Translations under genes and position numbers: made by a program
NCBI RefSeq assembly: GCF_021043375.1
Contig: NZ_JAJNDV010000001.1
Location: 186,001-250,000 of the forward strand
Direction of reading: 5' to 3'
DNA length: 64,000 bases
DNA from: Sphingomonas sp. IC-56
GTDB lineage: Bacteria; Pseudomonadota; Alphaproteobacteria; Sphingomonadales; Sphingomonadaceae
Shown here: in pieces, positions 55,860 to 64,000 of the stretch
Layout of the letters: each line of letters starts with the position of its first letter
How positions within the stretch are numbered: the first letter of the stretch is position 1
Notes under the pieces: model-generated
The model's input: the letters and a program-made list of their open reading frames with translations, nothing else
Databases searched by the model: none
What the model was told of the DNA's origin: nothing

Positions 55860-58007
55860 TCACCGCGCCTTCACGTCCATCCCAGTCCACTTGGCCGCAA
55901 AGGCGTAGAGGTCCGACGTTTCCTCGATGATCTTGTCGGTCGGCTTGCCCGAGCCATGGCCCGCGCGCGTTTCGATGCGGGCGAGGTGCGGCTTGTCGCC
56001 GATGTCGGCCGCCTGCAACGCCGCGGTGTATTTAAAGCTGTGGCCCGGTACGACGCGATCGTCGGTGTCGGCGGTGGTCACCAGGATCGCCGGATAGTCG
56101 CGGCCGCCCTTGATGTTGTGATAGGGCGAATAGGCATAGAGCCGCTTGAAGTCGGCTTCCTTGGACGGATAGCCATAATCGTCGACCCAGTAGCGCCCGG
56201 CCGTGAACCGGTCGAAGCGCAGCATGTCCATCACGCCCACCGCCGGCAGCGCCGCCGCGAACAGGTCGGGACGCTGGTTGACCACCGCACCCATCAGCAG
56301 GCCTCCGTTAGAGCCGCCCTGTATCGCCAGCTGGCTCTTGCCGGTAATGCCTTCCTTGATCAGATACTCGCCCGCGCCGATAAAGTCGTCGAACACGTTC
56401 TGCTTGTTAGCCAGCCGGCCGCCATCGTGCCACGCCTTGCCATACTCGCCGCCGCCGCGGATGTTGGCGAGGACGAACACGCCGCCCTGCTCCATCCACG
56501 CCACCCGCGCTGCCGAGAAGCTGGGCGTATAGGGCACGTTGAACCCGCCATAGCCCCACAGCAATGTCGGCGCCGGTCCGGTGGTGGTCGCCTTGCGCAC
56601 CACGAACATCGGCACCTTGGTGCCGTCCTTCGACGCGAAGAAGCGCTGCTCGACCTTGTACTGGCTGGGATCGAACGCGACCTTGGGCTGGGCCCAGGGC
56701 GTCGCCGTGCCGGTCTTCACGTCATAGCGGAAGATGGTGGTCGGATAGTTGAAGCTGGTGAAGGCGAAGAAGGTCTCCGGATCGTCCATCTCGCCGCCAA
56801 AGCCGCTGGCGGTGCCGATCCCGGGCAGCGCTACCTTGCCGTCTGCCTTACCGTCCAGCGTGTAGCGGCGGATCTCGCTCTTAGCATCGACCATGTAATC
56901 GAGCACCAGCCGGTCGCCGACGATCGACGCCCCGGCAAGCGTTTCCTTCTGCTCGGGGACGATCTCCTTGGGGGTGAGCCCGGCATCGTTCAGGTCGATG
57001 CTGACGATCCGGTCGCGGGGCGCCCCTGCGTTGGTGGAGAAGAAGAAGCGGGTGCCGGTGTTGCCGATCACGCTCCAGTCGTTCTCGAGCTTGCCGATGA
57101 TCGTGCGCGGCTTGGCGCCTGCATCCTTCAGGTCGAGGATGTGGACCATGTTGCGGTTGTCGGTGCCCTCGGTCGTGCTGATGACCAGATAGCGCCCGTC
57201 GTCGGTGATCCCGGCATAATGGCCCAGCTTGGGGTTCTCCGGCGTCGCATAGACCAGCCGGTCGGCGGACTGCGGCGTGCCCAGCTTGTGGAAGAACACC
57301 TTGTGGTTCTCGCTGGTCGCCTGGAACTTCTCGGCGGCCGGCGGCTCGGGATAGCGCGAATAGAAAAAGCCGCTGCCATCCTTGGCCCAGCTCAGCCCCA
57401 TCGTGTACTTGGCCCAGCTGACCTCGTCGCCGGTATCCTTGCCGGTCGCGGTGTCGAGCACCTTGATCGTGCGCCAGTCGGTGCCGCCGTCCTGAATCGA
57501 ATAGGCGAGCAGCTTGCCATCCTCGGACGGCAGCCATTCGGCCAGCGCCGTTGCGCCGTCCTTCGACCAGCCGTTGGGATCGATCAGCACGCGGCCCTGC
57601 CCGTTCAATTGATCCCGCACCCAGAGCACGGCCTGGTTCTGCAGCCCCGAATTATGGCTGTAGAAATACTTGCCGCCTTTCTTGGTCGGCAGGCCGAAGC
57701 GCTCGTAATTGAACAGCGTCTTGATACGGTCGGCGAACACCTGCCGGCCCGGCAGCGTCGCGAGATAGGCGTTGGTCACCTGGTTCTGCGCCGCGACCCA
57801 GTCTGCCACCTCCTTGTCGTTGCGGACGTCGTTCTCCAGCCAGCGGTACGGGTCGGCGACCTTCACGCCGAACTGTTCCTCGACAACATCAACTCGGCGG
57901 GTCTGGGGATAAGCGGGCTTGGTCATCGTCGGGCGGGGCTCCGGTGCGGTCTGGGCAGTGACAGGAGAAGCGAAAAGAAGCGGCAGGGTGAGCAGGGAGC
58001 GGCGCAT
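55860..58007 (-). CDS. Prolyl oligopeptidase-family serine peptidase (S9A)
   Basis: 715 residues from the ATG at 58007 (MRRSLLTLPLLFASPVTAQ), with AAAGG 6 bases upstream. Signal peptide followed by an N-terminal lid and propeller (DPYRWLENDVRNDKEVADWVAAQN). The C-terminal alpha/beta hydrolase domain has the serine elbow AIQGGSNGGLLMGAVVNQRPDLFAAALPAVGVMDML, the Asp region TADTDDRVVPGHSFKY and the His in TRAGHGSGKPTD. Probably an exported prolyl endopeptidase that cleaves short peptides. Confidence 0.95.
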   Translation of the reverse strand: MRRSLLTLPLLFASPVTAQTAPEPRPTMTKPAYPQTRRVDVVEEQFGVKVADPYRWLENDVRNDKEVADWVAAQNQVTNAYLATLPGRQVFADRIKTLFNYERFGLPTKKGGKYFYSHNSGLQNQAVLWVRDQLNGQGRVLIDPNGWSKDGATALAEWLPSEDGKLLAYSIQDGGTDWRTIKVLDTATGKDTGDEVSWAKYTMGLSWAKDGSGFFYSRYPEPPAAEKFQATSENHKVFFHKLGTPQSADRLVYATPENPKLGHYAGITDDGRYLVISTTEGTDNRNMVHILDLKDAGAKPRTIIGKLENDWSVIGNTGTRFFFSTNAGAPRDRIVSIDLNDAGLTPKEIVPEQKETLAGASIVGDRLVLDYMVDAKSEIRRYTLDGKADGKVALPGIGTASGFGGEMDDPETFFAFTSFNYPTTIFRYDVKTGTATPWAQPKVAFDPSQYKVEQRFFASKDGTKVPMFVVRKATTTGPAPTLLWGYGGFNVPYTPSFSAARVAWMEQGGVFVLANIRGGGEYGKAWHDGGRLANKQNVFDDFIGAGEYLIKEGITGKSQLAIQGGSNGGLLMGAVVNQRPDLFAAALPAVGVMDMLRFDRFTAGRYWVDDYGYPSKEADFKRLYAYSPYHNIKGGRDYPAILVTTADTDDRVVPGHSFKYTAALQAADIGDKPHLARIETRAGHGSGKPTDKIIEETSDLYAFAAKWTGMDVKAR

Positions 58008-58109
58008 CAACGGCCTTTCGTCGGAAGGTGCATGAGGTAAGCCGAAAGGCTATCCGCCAAGTGCCGACCTTGTCACCGTTTTTCGTGTGTCCGAAAGTTG
58101 CCGGCCCGC

Positions 58110-58535
58110 TTAGTTCGCCTTCAGATAGGCAATCACATCGGCGCGATCGAGCGGATCGCTGATCCCAGCAAACATCATGCTCGTCCCCGGCGCGAAGCGC
58201 TGCGGAGAGGCGAGCCACGCGTCCAGCCCCTCGGCCGACCACGTCCCCTGCTTCGCCTGCAAAGCAGCGCTGTACCCAAAGCGCGCCGGCCCCTGCGCAA
58301 TCCCGCGGCCGACCACGCCGTGCAGGTTCGGCCCGTTGAGGTTCTGCCCGCCAGCACGCACCGTGTGGCAAGCCGCGCATTGGCCGAACAGCTTCCGCCC
58401 CCGTCCCGCGTCGCTTACCCGCAGATAATCGGCGAGCTTCGCATTCGCGCCCACTGCCGCGCGCCGCTCCGCCGCGCCATCATCCCCGCACCCGGCCAGC
58501 AGCAAGGCCACCGCACCTATCGACGCTCGCATCAT
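58110..58535 (-). CDS. Membrane-anchored class I cytochrome c
   Basis: 141 residues from the first ATG of the in-frame MM pair (58535). The lipobox-like LLAGC after a short hydrophobic leader suggests a lipoprotein. One CxxCH haem site (GQCAACHTVRAGGQNLNGPNLHGVVGR) and an axial Met in FAPGTSMMFAGI identify a cytochrome c2-like domain. Likely shuttles electrons at the periplasmic face. Confidence 0.93.
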   Translation of the reverse strand: MMRASIGAVALLLAGCGDDGAAERRAAVGANAKLADYLRVSDAGRGRKLFGQCAACHTVRAGGQNLNGPNLHGVVGRGIAQGPARFGYSAALQAKQGTWSAEGLDAWLASPQRFAPGTSMMFAGISDPLDRADVIAYLKAN

Positions 58536-58551
58536 CCCATCCCCAGCAACG

Positions 58552-58586
58552 AAAAGGGGCGGCCGCACCGCAGTGCCGCCGCCCCC
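58552..58586 (-). terminator. Intrinsic terminator after rplQ
   Basis: On the minus strand GGGGGCGGC pairs with GGCCGCCCC around a partly self-paired loop and is followed by TTTTCG, about 25 bases after the rplQ stop. Confidence 0.8.
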
Positions 58587-58610
58587 AAATCTCTCAACGT
58601 CCTGAATGGA

Positions 58611-59033
58611 TCAGGCGGCGTCGGCGAAATCGTCATCGTTATAGATCGGGCCCGAATCCTGGCCCTTGGCCGAAACGTCACGGTCGACGAACTCGATGAT
58701 CGCCATCGGCGAAGCATCCGACTTACGGATGCCGGCCTTGATGATGCGGGTATAGCCGCCGTTGCGGTCGGCGTAGCGCGTCGCCAGCGTGTCGAACAGC
58801 TTCACCAGCTGCGCGTCGTCGAGCAGGCGAGCGTGCGCCAGACGACGGTTGGACAGGCCACCCTTCTTCGCCAGCGTGATCAGCTTCTCCACATAGGGGC
58901 GAAGCTCCTTCGCCTTGGCGACGGTGGTGGTGATCTGCTCGTGCTTGATGAGCGCTGCGGACATGTTGCGGAACAGGGCCTGGCGGTGTGCCGAGGTGCG
59001 CTGAAGCTTACGGCCGCCATAACGGTGACGCAT
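58611..59033 (-). CDS. rplQ: 50S ribosomal protein L17
   Basis: 140 residues ([20 protein letters not shown]). Typical L17 blocks are [38 protein letters not shown] and [11 protein letters not shown], with a longer acidic C-terminal tail ([13 protein letters not shown]) than E. coli. Instead of following rpoA directly, it lies 112 bases behind a CGNR-type regulator gene, so it probably needs its own promoter or is expressed with that regulator. Confidence 0.97.
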   Translation of the reverse strand: MRHRYGGRKLQRTSAHRQALFRNMSAALIKHEQITTTVAKAKELRPYVEKLITLAKKGGLSNRRLAHARLLDDAQLVKLFDTLATRYADRNGGYTRIIKAGIRKSDASPMAIIEFVDRDVSAKGQDSGPIYNDDDFADAA

Positions 59034-59145
59034 GATCGTTTCCTTCGTTCGTTAAGGGGCCGTGTCACGGAACCCCAGACCAGGCGATGTTAAGGGCCAC
59101 CGCCAACAACCCACGCGCAAACGCGAAGCGGCGCCAAGAGCCGAT

Positions 59146-59724
59146 CTACCCCGCAGAGTCAAGCATTTCCCGTCTGCCCCGCTTGCGGAACGCCGCCACC
59201 TTCGCGCGATTGCCGCACCCGCCCATCGAGCACCAGCGCCGATCACCCTTGCGCGACGCATCAAGGAACAAGGTCCCGCACCCCTCTCCCTCGCATGCGC
59301 GCACCCGTGCCGCAGGCTTGCGGCCGAACAGCAGCACTGCTTCGCGCGCCAGTACGGAGAGGTGCGATGCCGCACTCCCGGCGCGAACCACGTGCCCATC
59401 CGCGGACAGGACCGGCACCGCCGCCTCCGCAGCCGCCACCGTGTTGACCGCAGCGACCGCCCATTTGGCGCTCCCGCCGCTTGCCAGCGCAAAGAACGCC
59501 TCGCGCAGCCGCCGGGCTGCATCCAGATCCGCTTGTGCCGGCTTGTCCACTGCCGACGCAACGCCGCTGCTGATCAACCAGCGCCGCAGATCCTCCGGTG
59601 TCGCGAGCAGATCCAACGCGCGGCCACTTGCCCGACCTGTTAACGTCGCGGTAAGATCCAACACTGGGTGCCCGCCGCGGAAGCGGAACCCATCCCGGTC
59701 AGCGCGCGACTTTGGGTTAGTCAT
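59146..59724 (-). CDS. CGNR zinc-finger / ABATE-domain transcriptional regulator
   Basis: 192 residues. The N-terminal ABATE-like half (GHPVLDLTATLTGR ... AVNTVAAAE) is followed by the C-terminal CGNR zinc finger: Cys144, Cys149, Cys165 and Cys170 in RACEGEGCGTLFLD and WCSMGGCGNRAKVAAFRKR, with the CGNR signature. The family is described as stress-responsive transcription factors. Its upstream region holds three GTTAC/GTAAC dyads. It is inserted between rpoA and rplQ, both on the same strand. Confidence 0.92.
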   Translation of the reverse strand: MTNPKSRADRDGFRFRGGHPVLDLTATLTGRASGRALDLLATPEDLRRWLISSGVASAVDKPAQADLDAARRLREAFFALASGGSAKWAVAAVNTVAAAEAAVPVLSADGHVVRAGSAASHLSVLAREAVLLFGRKPAARVRACEGEGCGTLFLDASRKGDRRWCSMGGCGNRAKVAAFRKRGRREMLDSAG

Positions 59725-59727
59725 ACG

Positions 59728-59740
59728 CGTTACTGTAACG
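59728..59740. promoter_or_regulatory. Dyad immediately upstream of the CGNR regulator start
   Basis: CGTTACTGTAACG (perfect arms around a central T) ends 3 bases before the start codon of the CGNR gene on the minus strand. A bound protein here would block translation initiation or transcription. Confidence 0.6.
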
Positions 59741-59772
59741 GCTTCAGGTTCGGGATAAAACCCTGTTAAGTA

Positions 59773-59805
59773 GTTACGGTAACCACGAGTGCAGTTACGC
59801 GTAAC
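59773..59805. promoter_or_regulatory. Two further GTTAC/GTAAC dyads
   Basis: GTTACGGTAAC (59773-59783) and GTTACGCGTAAC (59794-59805) are each perfect inverted repeats, 21.5 bases apart centre to centre (two helical turns). The first is about 44 bases from the dyad at 59734. Together the three sites look like a regulator-binding cluster. Confidence 0.6.
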
Positions 59806-59868
59806 GGCTATAAGCCCGCAAGATCCTCAGAAGGGTGAGGACTCTAGGGGAGGCATTCTCTACGAGCT

Positions 59869-59970
59869 GTTCCCCGGCGAAGGCCGGGACCAGTTGCCAA
59901 GGTGTGTCGATGGCGCGGGAGACTCCTCCCGCCGGCTCGCAACTGGGCCCCGGCCTTCGCTGGGGAACTG
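59869..59970. repeat. Inverted pair of family C palindromes
   Basis: TTCCCCGGCGAAGGCCGGGA followed by CCAGTTGC (59869-59896) and its inverted partner GCAACTGGGCCCCGGCCTTC followed by GCTGGGGAA (59939-59967) flank a GC-rich spacer, giving a potential ~100-base hairpin (BIME-like). The region between CGNR and rpoA (59725-60077) otherwise holds only the dyads and the rpoA terminator. Confidence 0.75.
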
Positions 59971-60017
59971 GTAGCTAACGGCACACTCCTCGCCAACCGC
60001 CCACCGCAAACCACAAC

Positions 60018-60050
60018 AAAAAGGGCCGCCCCTCGCGGGACGACCCTTTT
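60018..60050 (-). terminator. Terminator after rpoA
   Basis: On the minus strand AAAGGG-TCG-TCCC pairs with GGGG-CGG-CCCTTT around GCGA, followed by a TTTTTG run, 28 bases after the rpoA stop. It would stop transcription before the CGNR gene and rplQ. Confidence 0.75.
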
Positions 60051-60077
60051 GCAGTCTCAACAACCAGATCCTGGGGC

Positions 60078-61145
60078 TTAGCCCATGATCTCCTGCTCGA
60101 GCTTCTTGGCCATCTCTTCGATGTTCTCCGGCGGCCAGCCCGGGATTTCCATGCCCAGACGCAGACCCATCGACGACAGCACTTCCTTGATTTCGTTCAA
60201 GGACTTGCGGCCGAAGTTCGGGGTGCGGAGCATCTCGGCTTCGGTCTTCTGGACCAGATCGCCGATATAGATGATGTTGTCGTTTTTCAGGCAGTTCGCT
60301 GAACGCACCGACAGTTCCAACTCGTCGACCTTCTTGAGGAGGTAACGGTTGATCTGCGCGGTGTCGCCACCCGATTCCGGCGCGGCGGACGGAACGCCAC
60401 CGACCTGAACCGGCGCCTGGCGGGTGACCGCCGAGTCGTCGAAGTGCACGAACAGCGCCAGCTGGTCCTGAAGGATGCGCGCGGCATAAGCCACGGCGTC
60501 CTCAGGGGTGATGGTGCCGTCGGTCTCGATCGACAGCGTCAGCTTGTCGTAGTCCAGCTCCTGCCCGACACGGGTGTTCTCCACCTTGTACGACACCTGG
60601 CGAACCGGGCTGTACAGCGCGTCGACCGGGATCAGGCCGATCGGCGCATCCGCCGGACGGTTCGACGCGGCCGGAACATAGCCCTTACCAACGTCAGCGG
60701 TCAGCTCCATGTTGAGCGTCGCGCCATCGTCCAGGTGACAGATCACCAGTTCGGGGTTCATCACTTCGATGTCGCCGGAAACGGCGATGTCGCCTGCCTT
60801 CACTTCGGCCGGGCCGGTCGCCGAGAGCTGCAGGCGCTTGGCGCCTTCACCCTGCATGCGAATGGCGATCTGCTTCACGTTCAGGACGATGTCCGTCACA
60901 TCTTCGCGCACGCCGGCGAGCGAGGAGAATTCGTGCAGCACGTTCTCGATCTTGATCGAGGTGACCGCGGCGCCCTGAAGCGACGAAAGCAGCACGCGCC
61001 GCAGAGCGTTTCCAAGCGTAAGGCCGAAGCCGCGTTCGAGCGGTTCGGCCACAAAGGTCGACTTGCGCTTGGAGTCGCCACCCGCCTTCTTTTCAAGGCC
61101 GGTTGGCTTCTTGAGTTCCTGCCAGTTCTTAGCGTTGACCGACAC
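60078..61145 (-). CDS. rpoA: DNA-directed RNA polymerase subunit alpha
   Basis: 355 residues. The N-terminal domain ([34 protein letters not shown]) drives dimerisation and beta/beta' assembly. A linker of about 230-260 is followed by the alphaCTD ([46 protein letters not shown]) that contacts UP elements and activators. Follows rpsM and rpsK as in the alpha operon; rpsD is absent, as expected in alphaproteobacteria. A terminator follows. Confidence 0.98.
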   Translation of the reverse strand: MSVNAKNWQELKKPTGLEKKAGGDSKRKSTFVAEPLERGFGLTLGNALRRVLLSSLQGAAVTSIKIENVLHEFSSLAGVREDVTDIVLNVKQIAIRMQGEGAKRLQLSATGPAEVKAGDIAVSGDIEVMNPELVICHLDDGATLNMELTADVGKGYVPAASNRPADAPIGLIPVDALYSPVRQVSYKVENTRVGQELDYDKLTLSIETDGTITPEDAVAYAARILQDQLALFVHFDDSAVTRQAPVQVGGVPSAAPESGGDTAQINRYLLKKVDELELSVRSANCLKNDNIIYIGDLVQKTEAEMLRTPNFGRKSLNEIKEVLSSMGLRLGMEIPGWPPENIEEMAKKLEQEIMG

Positions 61146-61241
61146 GGGCTTTCCTCATGTTTGGGCAGGCTGGGGCGGCCTGCCAGAAAATAACTGCCGA
61201 CCGCAGACCCGCCCCCGGGCCTGCGGTTCGAGCAGGGCAGA

Positions 61242-61631
61242 TCAGACGCGACGGCGCTTCGACGGACGAACGCCGTTGTGCGGGATCGAGGTCACGTCGC
61301 GGATGGACGTGATCTGGAAACCGACTGCCTGGAGGGCGCGCAATGCGCTCTCACGGCCCGAACCCGGGCCCTTCACTTCCACTTCCAGGGTACGCACGCC
61401 GTGCTCGGCAGCCTTGCGGCCTGCGTCCTCTGCGGCAACCTGGGCGGCATAAGGGGTCGACTTGCGCGAACCCTTGAAGCCCATCATGCCGGCCGACGAC
61501 CAGGAGATCGCGTTGCCCTGTGCATCGGTGATGGTGATCATGGTGTTGTTGAAGCTGGCGTTCACATGGGCGACGCCGGCGGTGATGTTCTTACGCTCGC
61601 GACGGCGAAGGCGCTGCGGTGCTTGTGCCAT
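61242..61631 (-). CDS. rpsK: 30S ribosomal protein S11
   Basis: 129 residues ([20 protein letters not shown]). S11 blocks are [50 protein letters not shown] and the C-terminal [18 protein letters not shown]. Located 61 bases after rpsM and 96 before rpoA in the usual order. Confidence 0.98.
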   Translation of the reverse strand: MAQAPQRLRRRERKNITAGVAHVNASFNNTMITITDAQGNAISWSSAGMMGFKGSRKSTPYAAQVAAEDAGRKAAEHGVRTLEVEVKGPGSGRESALRALQAVGFQITSIRDVTSIPHNGVRPSKRRRV

Positions 61632-61692
61632 TTACTTGGAAATCCTTCGAAAAGCGAAGAGCAGGCGGGCCGCGTATGAGCGGCCCAGCGGC

Positions 61693-62061
61693 TTACTTCT
61701 TCTTACCTGCGATCGGCTTGGCCTTGCCCTTGCGGGTGCGCGCATTGGTGTGCGTGCGCTGGCCACGAACCGGCAGACCCTTGCGGTGACGCAGGCCGCG
61801 ATAGCAGGCCAGGTCCATCAGACGCTTGATGTTCATCGCGGTTTCGCGACGAAGATCGCCTTCCACCGTGTAGGTGGCGTCGATGGTTTCGCGGATCTGG
61901 AGCACTTCCTGATCGCTCAGGTCCTGCACGCGGCGCTCGGTCGCGATGCCCAGCTTCTCGGTGATTTCCTTGGCCTTGGACGGACCAATGCCGTGGATAT
62001 ACTGAAGCGCGATCAGAACGCGCTTGTTGGTCGGGATGTTTACACCCGCAATACGTGCCAT
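61693..62061 (-). CDS. rpsM: 30S ribosomal protein S13
   Basis: 122 residues from the ATG at 62061 ([20 protein letters not shown]); a longer frame would add 38 unrelated residues. Typical S13 segments are [76 protein letters not shown]. First gene of the local rpsM-rpsK-rpoA block. Confidence 0.98.
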   Translation of the reverse strand: MARIAGVNIPTNKRVLIALQYIHGIGPSKAKEITEKLGIATERRVQDLSDQEVLQIRETIDATYTVEGDLRRETAMNIKRLMDLACYRGLRHRKGLPVRGQRTHTNARTRKGKAKPIAGKKK

Positions 62062-62304
62062 GAAATATGTTCTCCCAGCTCCACGAGGCGCCGCATGGCA
62101 GCACACGCCCCATCTCGTAGCGTTAGCTCCGAACCGCAGGTGAAACGACGAGCGCATAGGCACGGCGACCAACATCTGATGTTCGGAAGAAGCGCGACAT
62201 ATGCAGCCGCAGCCATGCTGTCAAGCGCAGGCGGGTTTGAAAACCGGAACCGGATTCATACACGAGCGTTGCGCGGCCGCCAAGCAGCGCACGCCCCACC
62301 CGTC

Positions 62305-62571
62305 TCAGTCGGCATTCATTTTACCTGCAGGCCGTGCCCGCGCCTGCCCTGCAGCCCGCACGATCACAGCCGATCCGAGCAGGATCATGCCCACCAAGCC
62401 GCCAATCGACAGCAGGCCCGCCGGCGTGACCTCCACTTCCGCGTTCGCTTCGGACCGCTCTCCCCAACGCAAGCGCAGCGCCGCCCGCTGCGGCGCACCG
62501 AGGATGCTTAGCGCCTGCTCATCAGCGGGCGCGCGCAGTTCAGCGTCATGTGGTTGAAAATCGCCGGTCAT
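62305..62571 (-). CDS. Small membrane protein of unknown function in the spc-alpha ribosomal region
   Basis: About 88 residues from the ATG at 62571 (MTGDFQPHDAELRAPADEQA); a longer start exists but adds a non-hydrophobic, Arg-rich segment. A soluble N-terminal half (LSILGAPQRAALRLRWGERSEANAEVEV) is followed by one membrane helix (PAGLLSIGGLVGMILLGSAVIV) and a basic tail. No family recognised. It sits between adk and rpsM with gaps of 121 and 243 bases, where most alphaproteobacteria have no extra gene. Confidence 0.55.
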   Translation of the reverse strand: MTGDFQPHDAELRAPADEQALSILGAPQRAALRLRWGERSEANAEVEVTPAGLLSIGGLVGMILLGSAVIVRAAGQARARPAGKMNAD

Positions 62572-62692
62572 CGCCAGCAAACGCGCAAGGAAGCGCAAGC
62601 TTTCCCATTGAAACCTCCCTGCCGATACACAGAAGCGGCAGGGGATATTGTCAGCCAAATGGACGTAAGCGGCCGAAGCGGCGCCGGGCAGC

Positions 62693-63352
62693 TTAGGCGG
62701 CAGGCACCCCGTCCAGCACCGCGTCGATCTGGCGCGTTACTTCGTCCATGTCCGCCATGCCGTCGACATGCCGCACCAGACCCCGGGCCTCATAGAAAGG
62801 AAGGATCGGCGCGGTTTTCGCGCGATACTCCGCCATGCGGGTCCGCACCGTCTCGGCATTGTCGTCGGGGCGGCGCTTGAACTCGTGGCTGCCGCAAACA
62901 TCGCACGTCTCAGCCACCACCGGCAGCTTGAACGTGTCGTGATAGCCTGTCCCGCAGTTCCCGCAGGTGAAACGGCCGGTGATCCGCTCGACAAGTGCTT
63001 CCTCGTCGACGTGTAGCTCGATCACATAATCCAGCTTACGCCCGCGCTCAGCCAGCAGGCCTTCCAGCGATTCGGCCTGGGCCGAGGTGCGCGGATAGCC
63101 GTCAAAGATCGCGCCGCCTGCTGTGTCCGCCATGTCCAGGCGCTCGCCGATGATCCCCGACACGATCTCGTCCGAGACGAGCTCACCCGCATCCATCACG
63201 GCTTTCGCCTTCAGACCTACCGGCGTCCCCGCCTTCACTGCCGCACGCAGCATGTCGCCGGTCGACAGCTGCACCATGCCACGGGCGGCCTCCAGGCGAC
63301 TCGCCTGGGTACCCTTGCCCGCGCCCGGAGGGCCCAACAGGATGATGTTCAA
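62693..63352 (-). CDS. adk: Adenylate kinase with zinc-binding LID
   Basis: 219 residues (MNIILLGPPGAGKGTQASRL). Motifs are the P-loop GPPGAGKGT, the AMP-binding LSTGDMLRAAVKAGTPVG and FDGYPRTSAQAE, and a long LID with four cysteines (Cys130, Cys133, Cys150, Cys153) that likely bind zinc. Catalyses ATP + AMP to 2 ADP. Directly follows secY, the conserved position. Confidence 0.97.
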   Translation of the reverse strand: MNIILLGPPGAGKGTQASRLEAARGMVQLSTGDMLRAAVKAGTPVGLKAKAVMDAGELVSDEIVSGIIGERLDMADTAGGAIFDGYPRTSAQAESLEGLLAERGRKLDYVIELHVDEEALVERITGRFTCGNCGTGYHDTFKLPVVAETCDVCGSHEFKRRPDDNAETVRTRMAEYRAKTAPILPFYEARGLVRHVDGMADMDEVTRQIDAVLDGVPAA

Positions 63353-63383
63353 CGCAACTTCCCCTTCGATGCGCGCGCGCGTG

Positions 63384-64000
63384 TTAGCGCGTCCGACCCT
63401 TCAGCTTCGCCTTCTTGATCAGGTCGCCATACTGGTGTGCCAGCAGATGCGACTGGATCTGCGTAACCGTGTCCATCGTTACGTTGACCACGATCAGAAG
63501 GCTAGTGCCGCCCATCAGGAAGGTACCGCCCAGCGACGAGATCGCGAACTCGGGCACCAAACAGATGAAGGTCAGGTACGCCGCGCCGATCACGGTGATG
63601 CGCGTAAGCACGTAATCGAAATAGTTCTCGGTGTTTTTGCCGGGACGGATGCCCGGGATGAACCCGCCATGCCGCTTGAGGTTGTCGGCGGTTTCTTCCG
63701 GATTGAACACCACGGCGGTGTAGAAGAACGAGAAGAAGATGATGCCGAAGCCATAGAGCGCCATGTAGAGCGGCGAGCCGTGGCGCAGCCAGGTGTTCAG
63801 GTTGATCACCAGGTCGCCCATGAAGCTCTCGCCCGCGGTCGCCTGGCCGGCGAACTGGGTGATCGTCAGCGGCAGCAGCAGCAGCGACGAAGCGAAGATC
63901 GGCGGGATGACGCCTGCGGTGTTCAGCTTGAGCGGCAGATGGCTCCGCTCGGCCTGCACGCCACGCGCGGTCTGGCGCTTGGGATACTGGATCAGGATGC
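63384..64000 (-). CDS. secY: Protein translocase subunit SecY, C-terminal part (cut by window edge)
   Basis: The minus frame enters from the right edge and ends at 63384, giving about 205 visible codons, i.e. the C-terminal part of SecY. It covers the last helices: SHLPLKLNTAGVIPPIFASSLLLLPLTITQF, ALYGFGIIFFSFFYTAVVFNPEETADNLKRHGGFIPGIRPGKNTENYFDYVLTRIT and the terminal SLLIVVNVTMDTVTQIQSHLLAHQYGDLIKKAKLKGR. It is the translocon pore. Confidence 0.97.
   Translation of the reverse strand, partial: ILIQYPKRQTARGVQAERSHLPLKLNTAGVIPPIFASSLLLLPLTITQFAGQATAGESFMGDLVINLNTWLRHGSPLYMALYGFGIIFFSFFYTAVVFNPEETADNLKRHGGFIPGIRPGKNTENYFDYVLTRITVIGAAYLTFICLVPEFAISSLGGTFLMGGTSLLIVVNVTMDTVTQIQSHLLAHQYGDLIKKAKLKGRTR

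Noticed and set aside
55956..58040. 694-codon open frame antisense to the prolyl oligopeptidase gene
   Set aside because: Low-complexity Arg/Gly/Val translation typical of an antisense shadow, while the minus frame has a complete catalytic triad and signal peptide.

Overview
This window looks like chromosomal DNA from a sphingomonad (order Sphingomonadales, probably Sphingomonas or a close relative). The evidence is the high GC content, alphaproteobacterial gene blocks (aroA-cmk-rpsA-ihfB; DUF1476-bolA-grxD; yfgM-bamB-der; secY-adk-rpsM-rpsK-rpoA), a large TonB-dependent receptor, a CP4-type (class II) EPSP synthase backbone, and the short GC-rich intergenic palindromes common in this group. 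I see no prophage, transposase, integrase or CRISPR array. Two tRNA genes (Ala-GGC, Leu-UAA) are present. The left edge cuts a LacI-family regulator and the right edge cuts secY.

Layout. 1-2.3 kb: LacI regulator, transglutaminase, small conserved protein, tRNA-Ala, acidic FYDLN-type protein. 2.4-6.8 kb: aroA-cmk-rpsA-ihfB. 7.5-10.5 kb: TonB-dependent receptor. 10.9-13.3 kb: tRNA-Leu, a small membrane protein, an orphan peptide-binding lipoprotein and a DUF4112 protein. 13.3-17.4 kb: minus-strand NAD block (MBL hydrolase, DUF4230, nadA, DUF1003, nadC). 17.5-19.5 kb: blaI plus an M56 sensor peptidase. 20-21 kb: DUF1476-bolA-grxD. 21-24.2 kb: leuC, a tiny lipoprotein, leuD, quinone reductase. 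24.2-27.1 kb: monooxygenase-like protein and scoA-phosphatase-scoB. 27.2-30.2 kb: ThDP enzyme, stress proteins, lipoprotein hydrolase. 30.2-36.8 kb: thiS-thiG fusion, then divergently aroQ-accB-accC-arsC-PLD-AIM24-membrane protein. 36.9-44.8 kb: katG, purL, DUF3052-like, IYD-like nitroreductase, DUF418, bfd, bfr. 44.9-54.1 kb: beta-propeller protein, Hpt, der-bamB-yfgM, panB, YffB, GNAT, lipoprotein, guaA. 54.2-58.5 kb: serine hydrolase-TPR, prolyl oligopeptidase, cytochrome c. 58.6-64 kb: rplQ, a CGNR regulator, rpoA, rpsK, rpsM, adk, secY.

Functional connections. The strongest regulatory signals are two sets of dyads. A perfect BlaI-type operator (TACA-N2-TGTA core) precedes blaI, and a near-identical site lies about 34.7 kb away in front of a serine beta-lactamase-family/TPR gene. 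This suggests one BlaI/M56 regulon that includes a distant target. Separately, a CGNR zinc-finger regulator sits between rpoA and rplQ, which are normally adjacent. Its own upstream region carries three GTTAC/GTAAC dyads, and rplQ may be cotranscribed with it. Iron-response-like dyads (TGCGA-N3-5-TCGCA) precede bfd and bfr.

Other unusual arrangements are a HAD acid-phosphatase lipoprotein coupled between scoA and scoB, a ThiS-ThiG fusion coupled to a lipoprotein hydrolase, a 39-residue lipoprotein between leuC and leuD, and a sigma-54-like promoter followed by a strong hairpin in a gene-free stretch. Assignments rest on reading motifs by eye. No database search was run.
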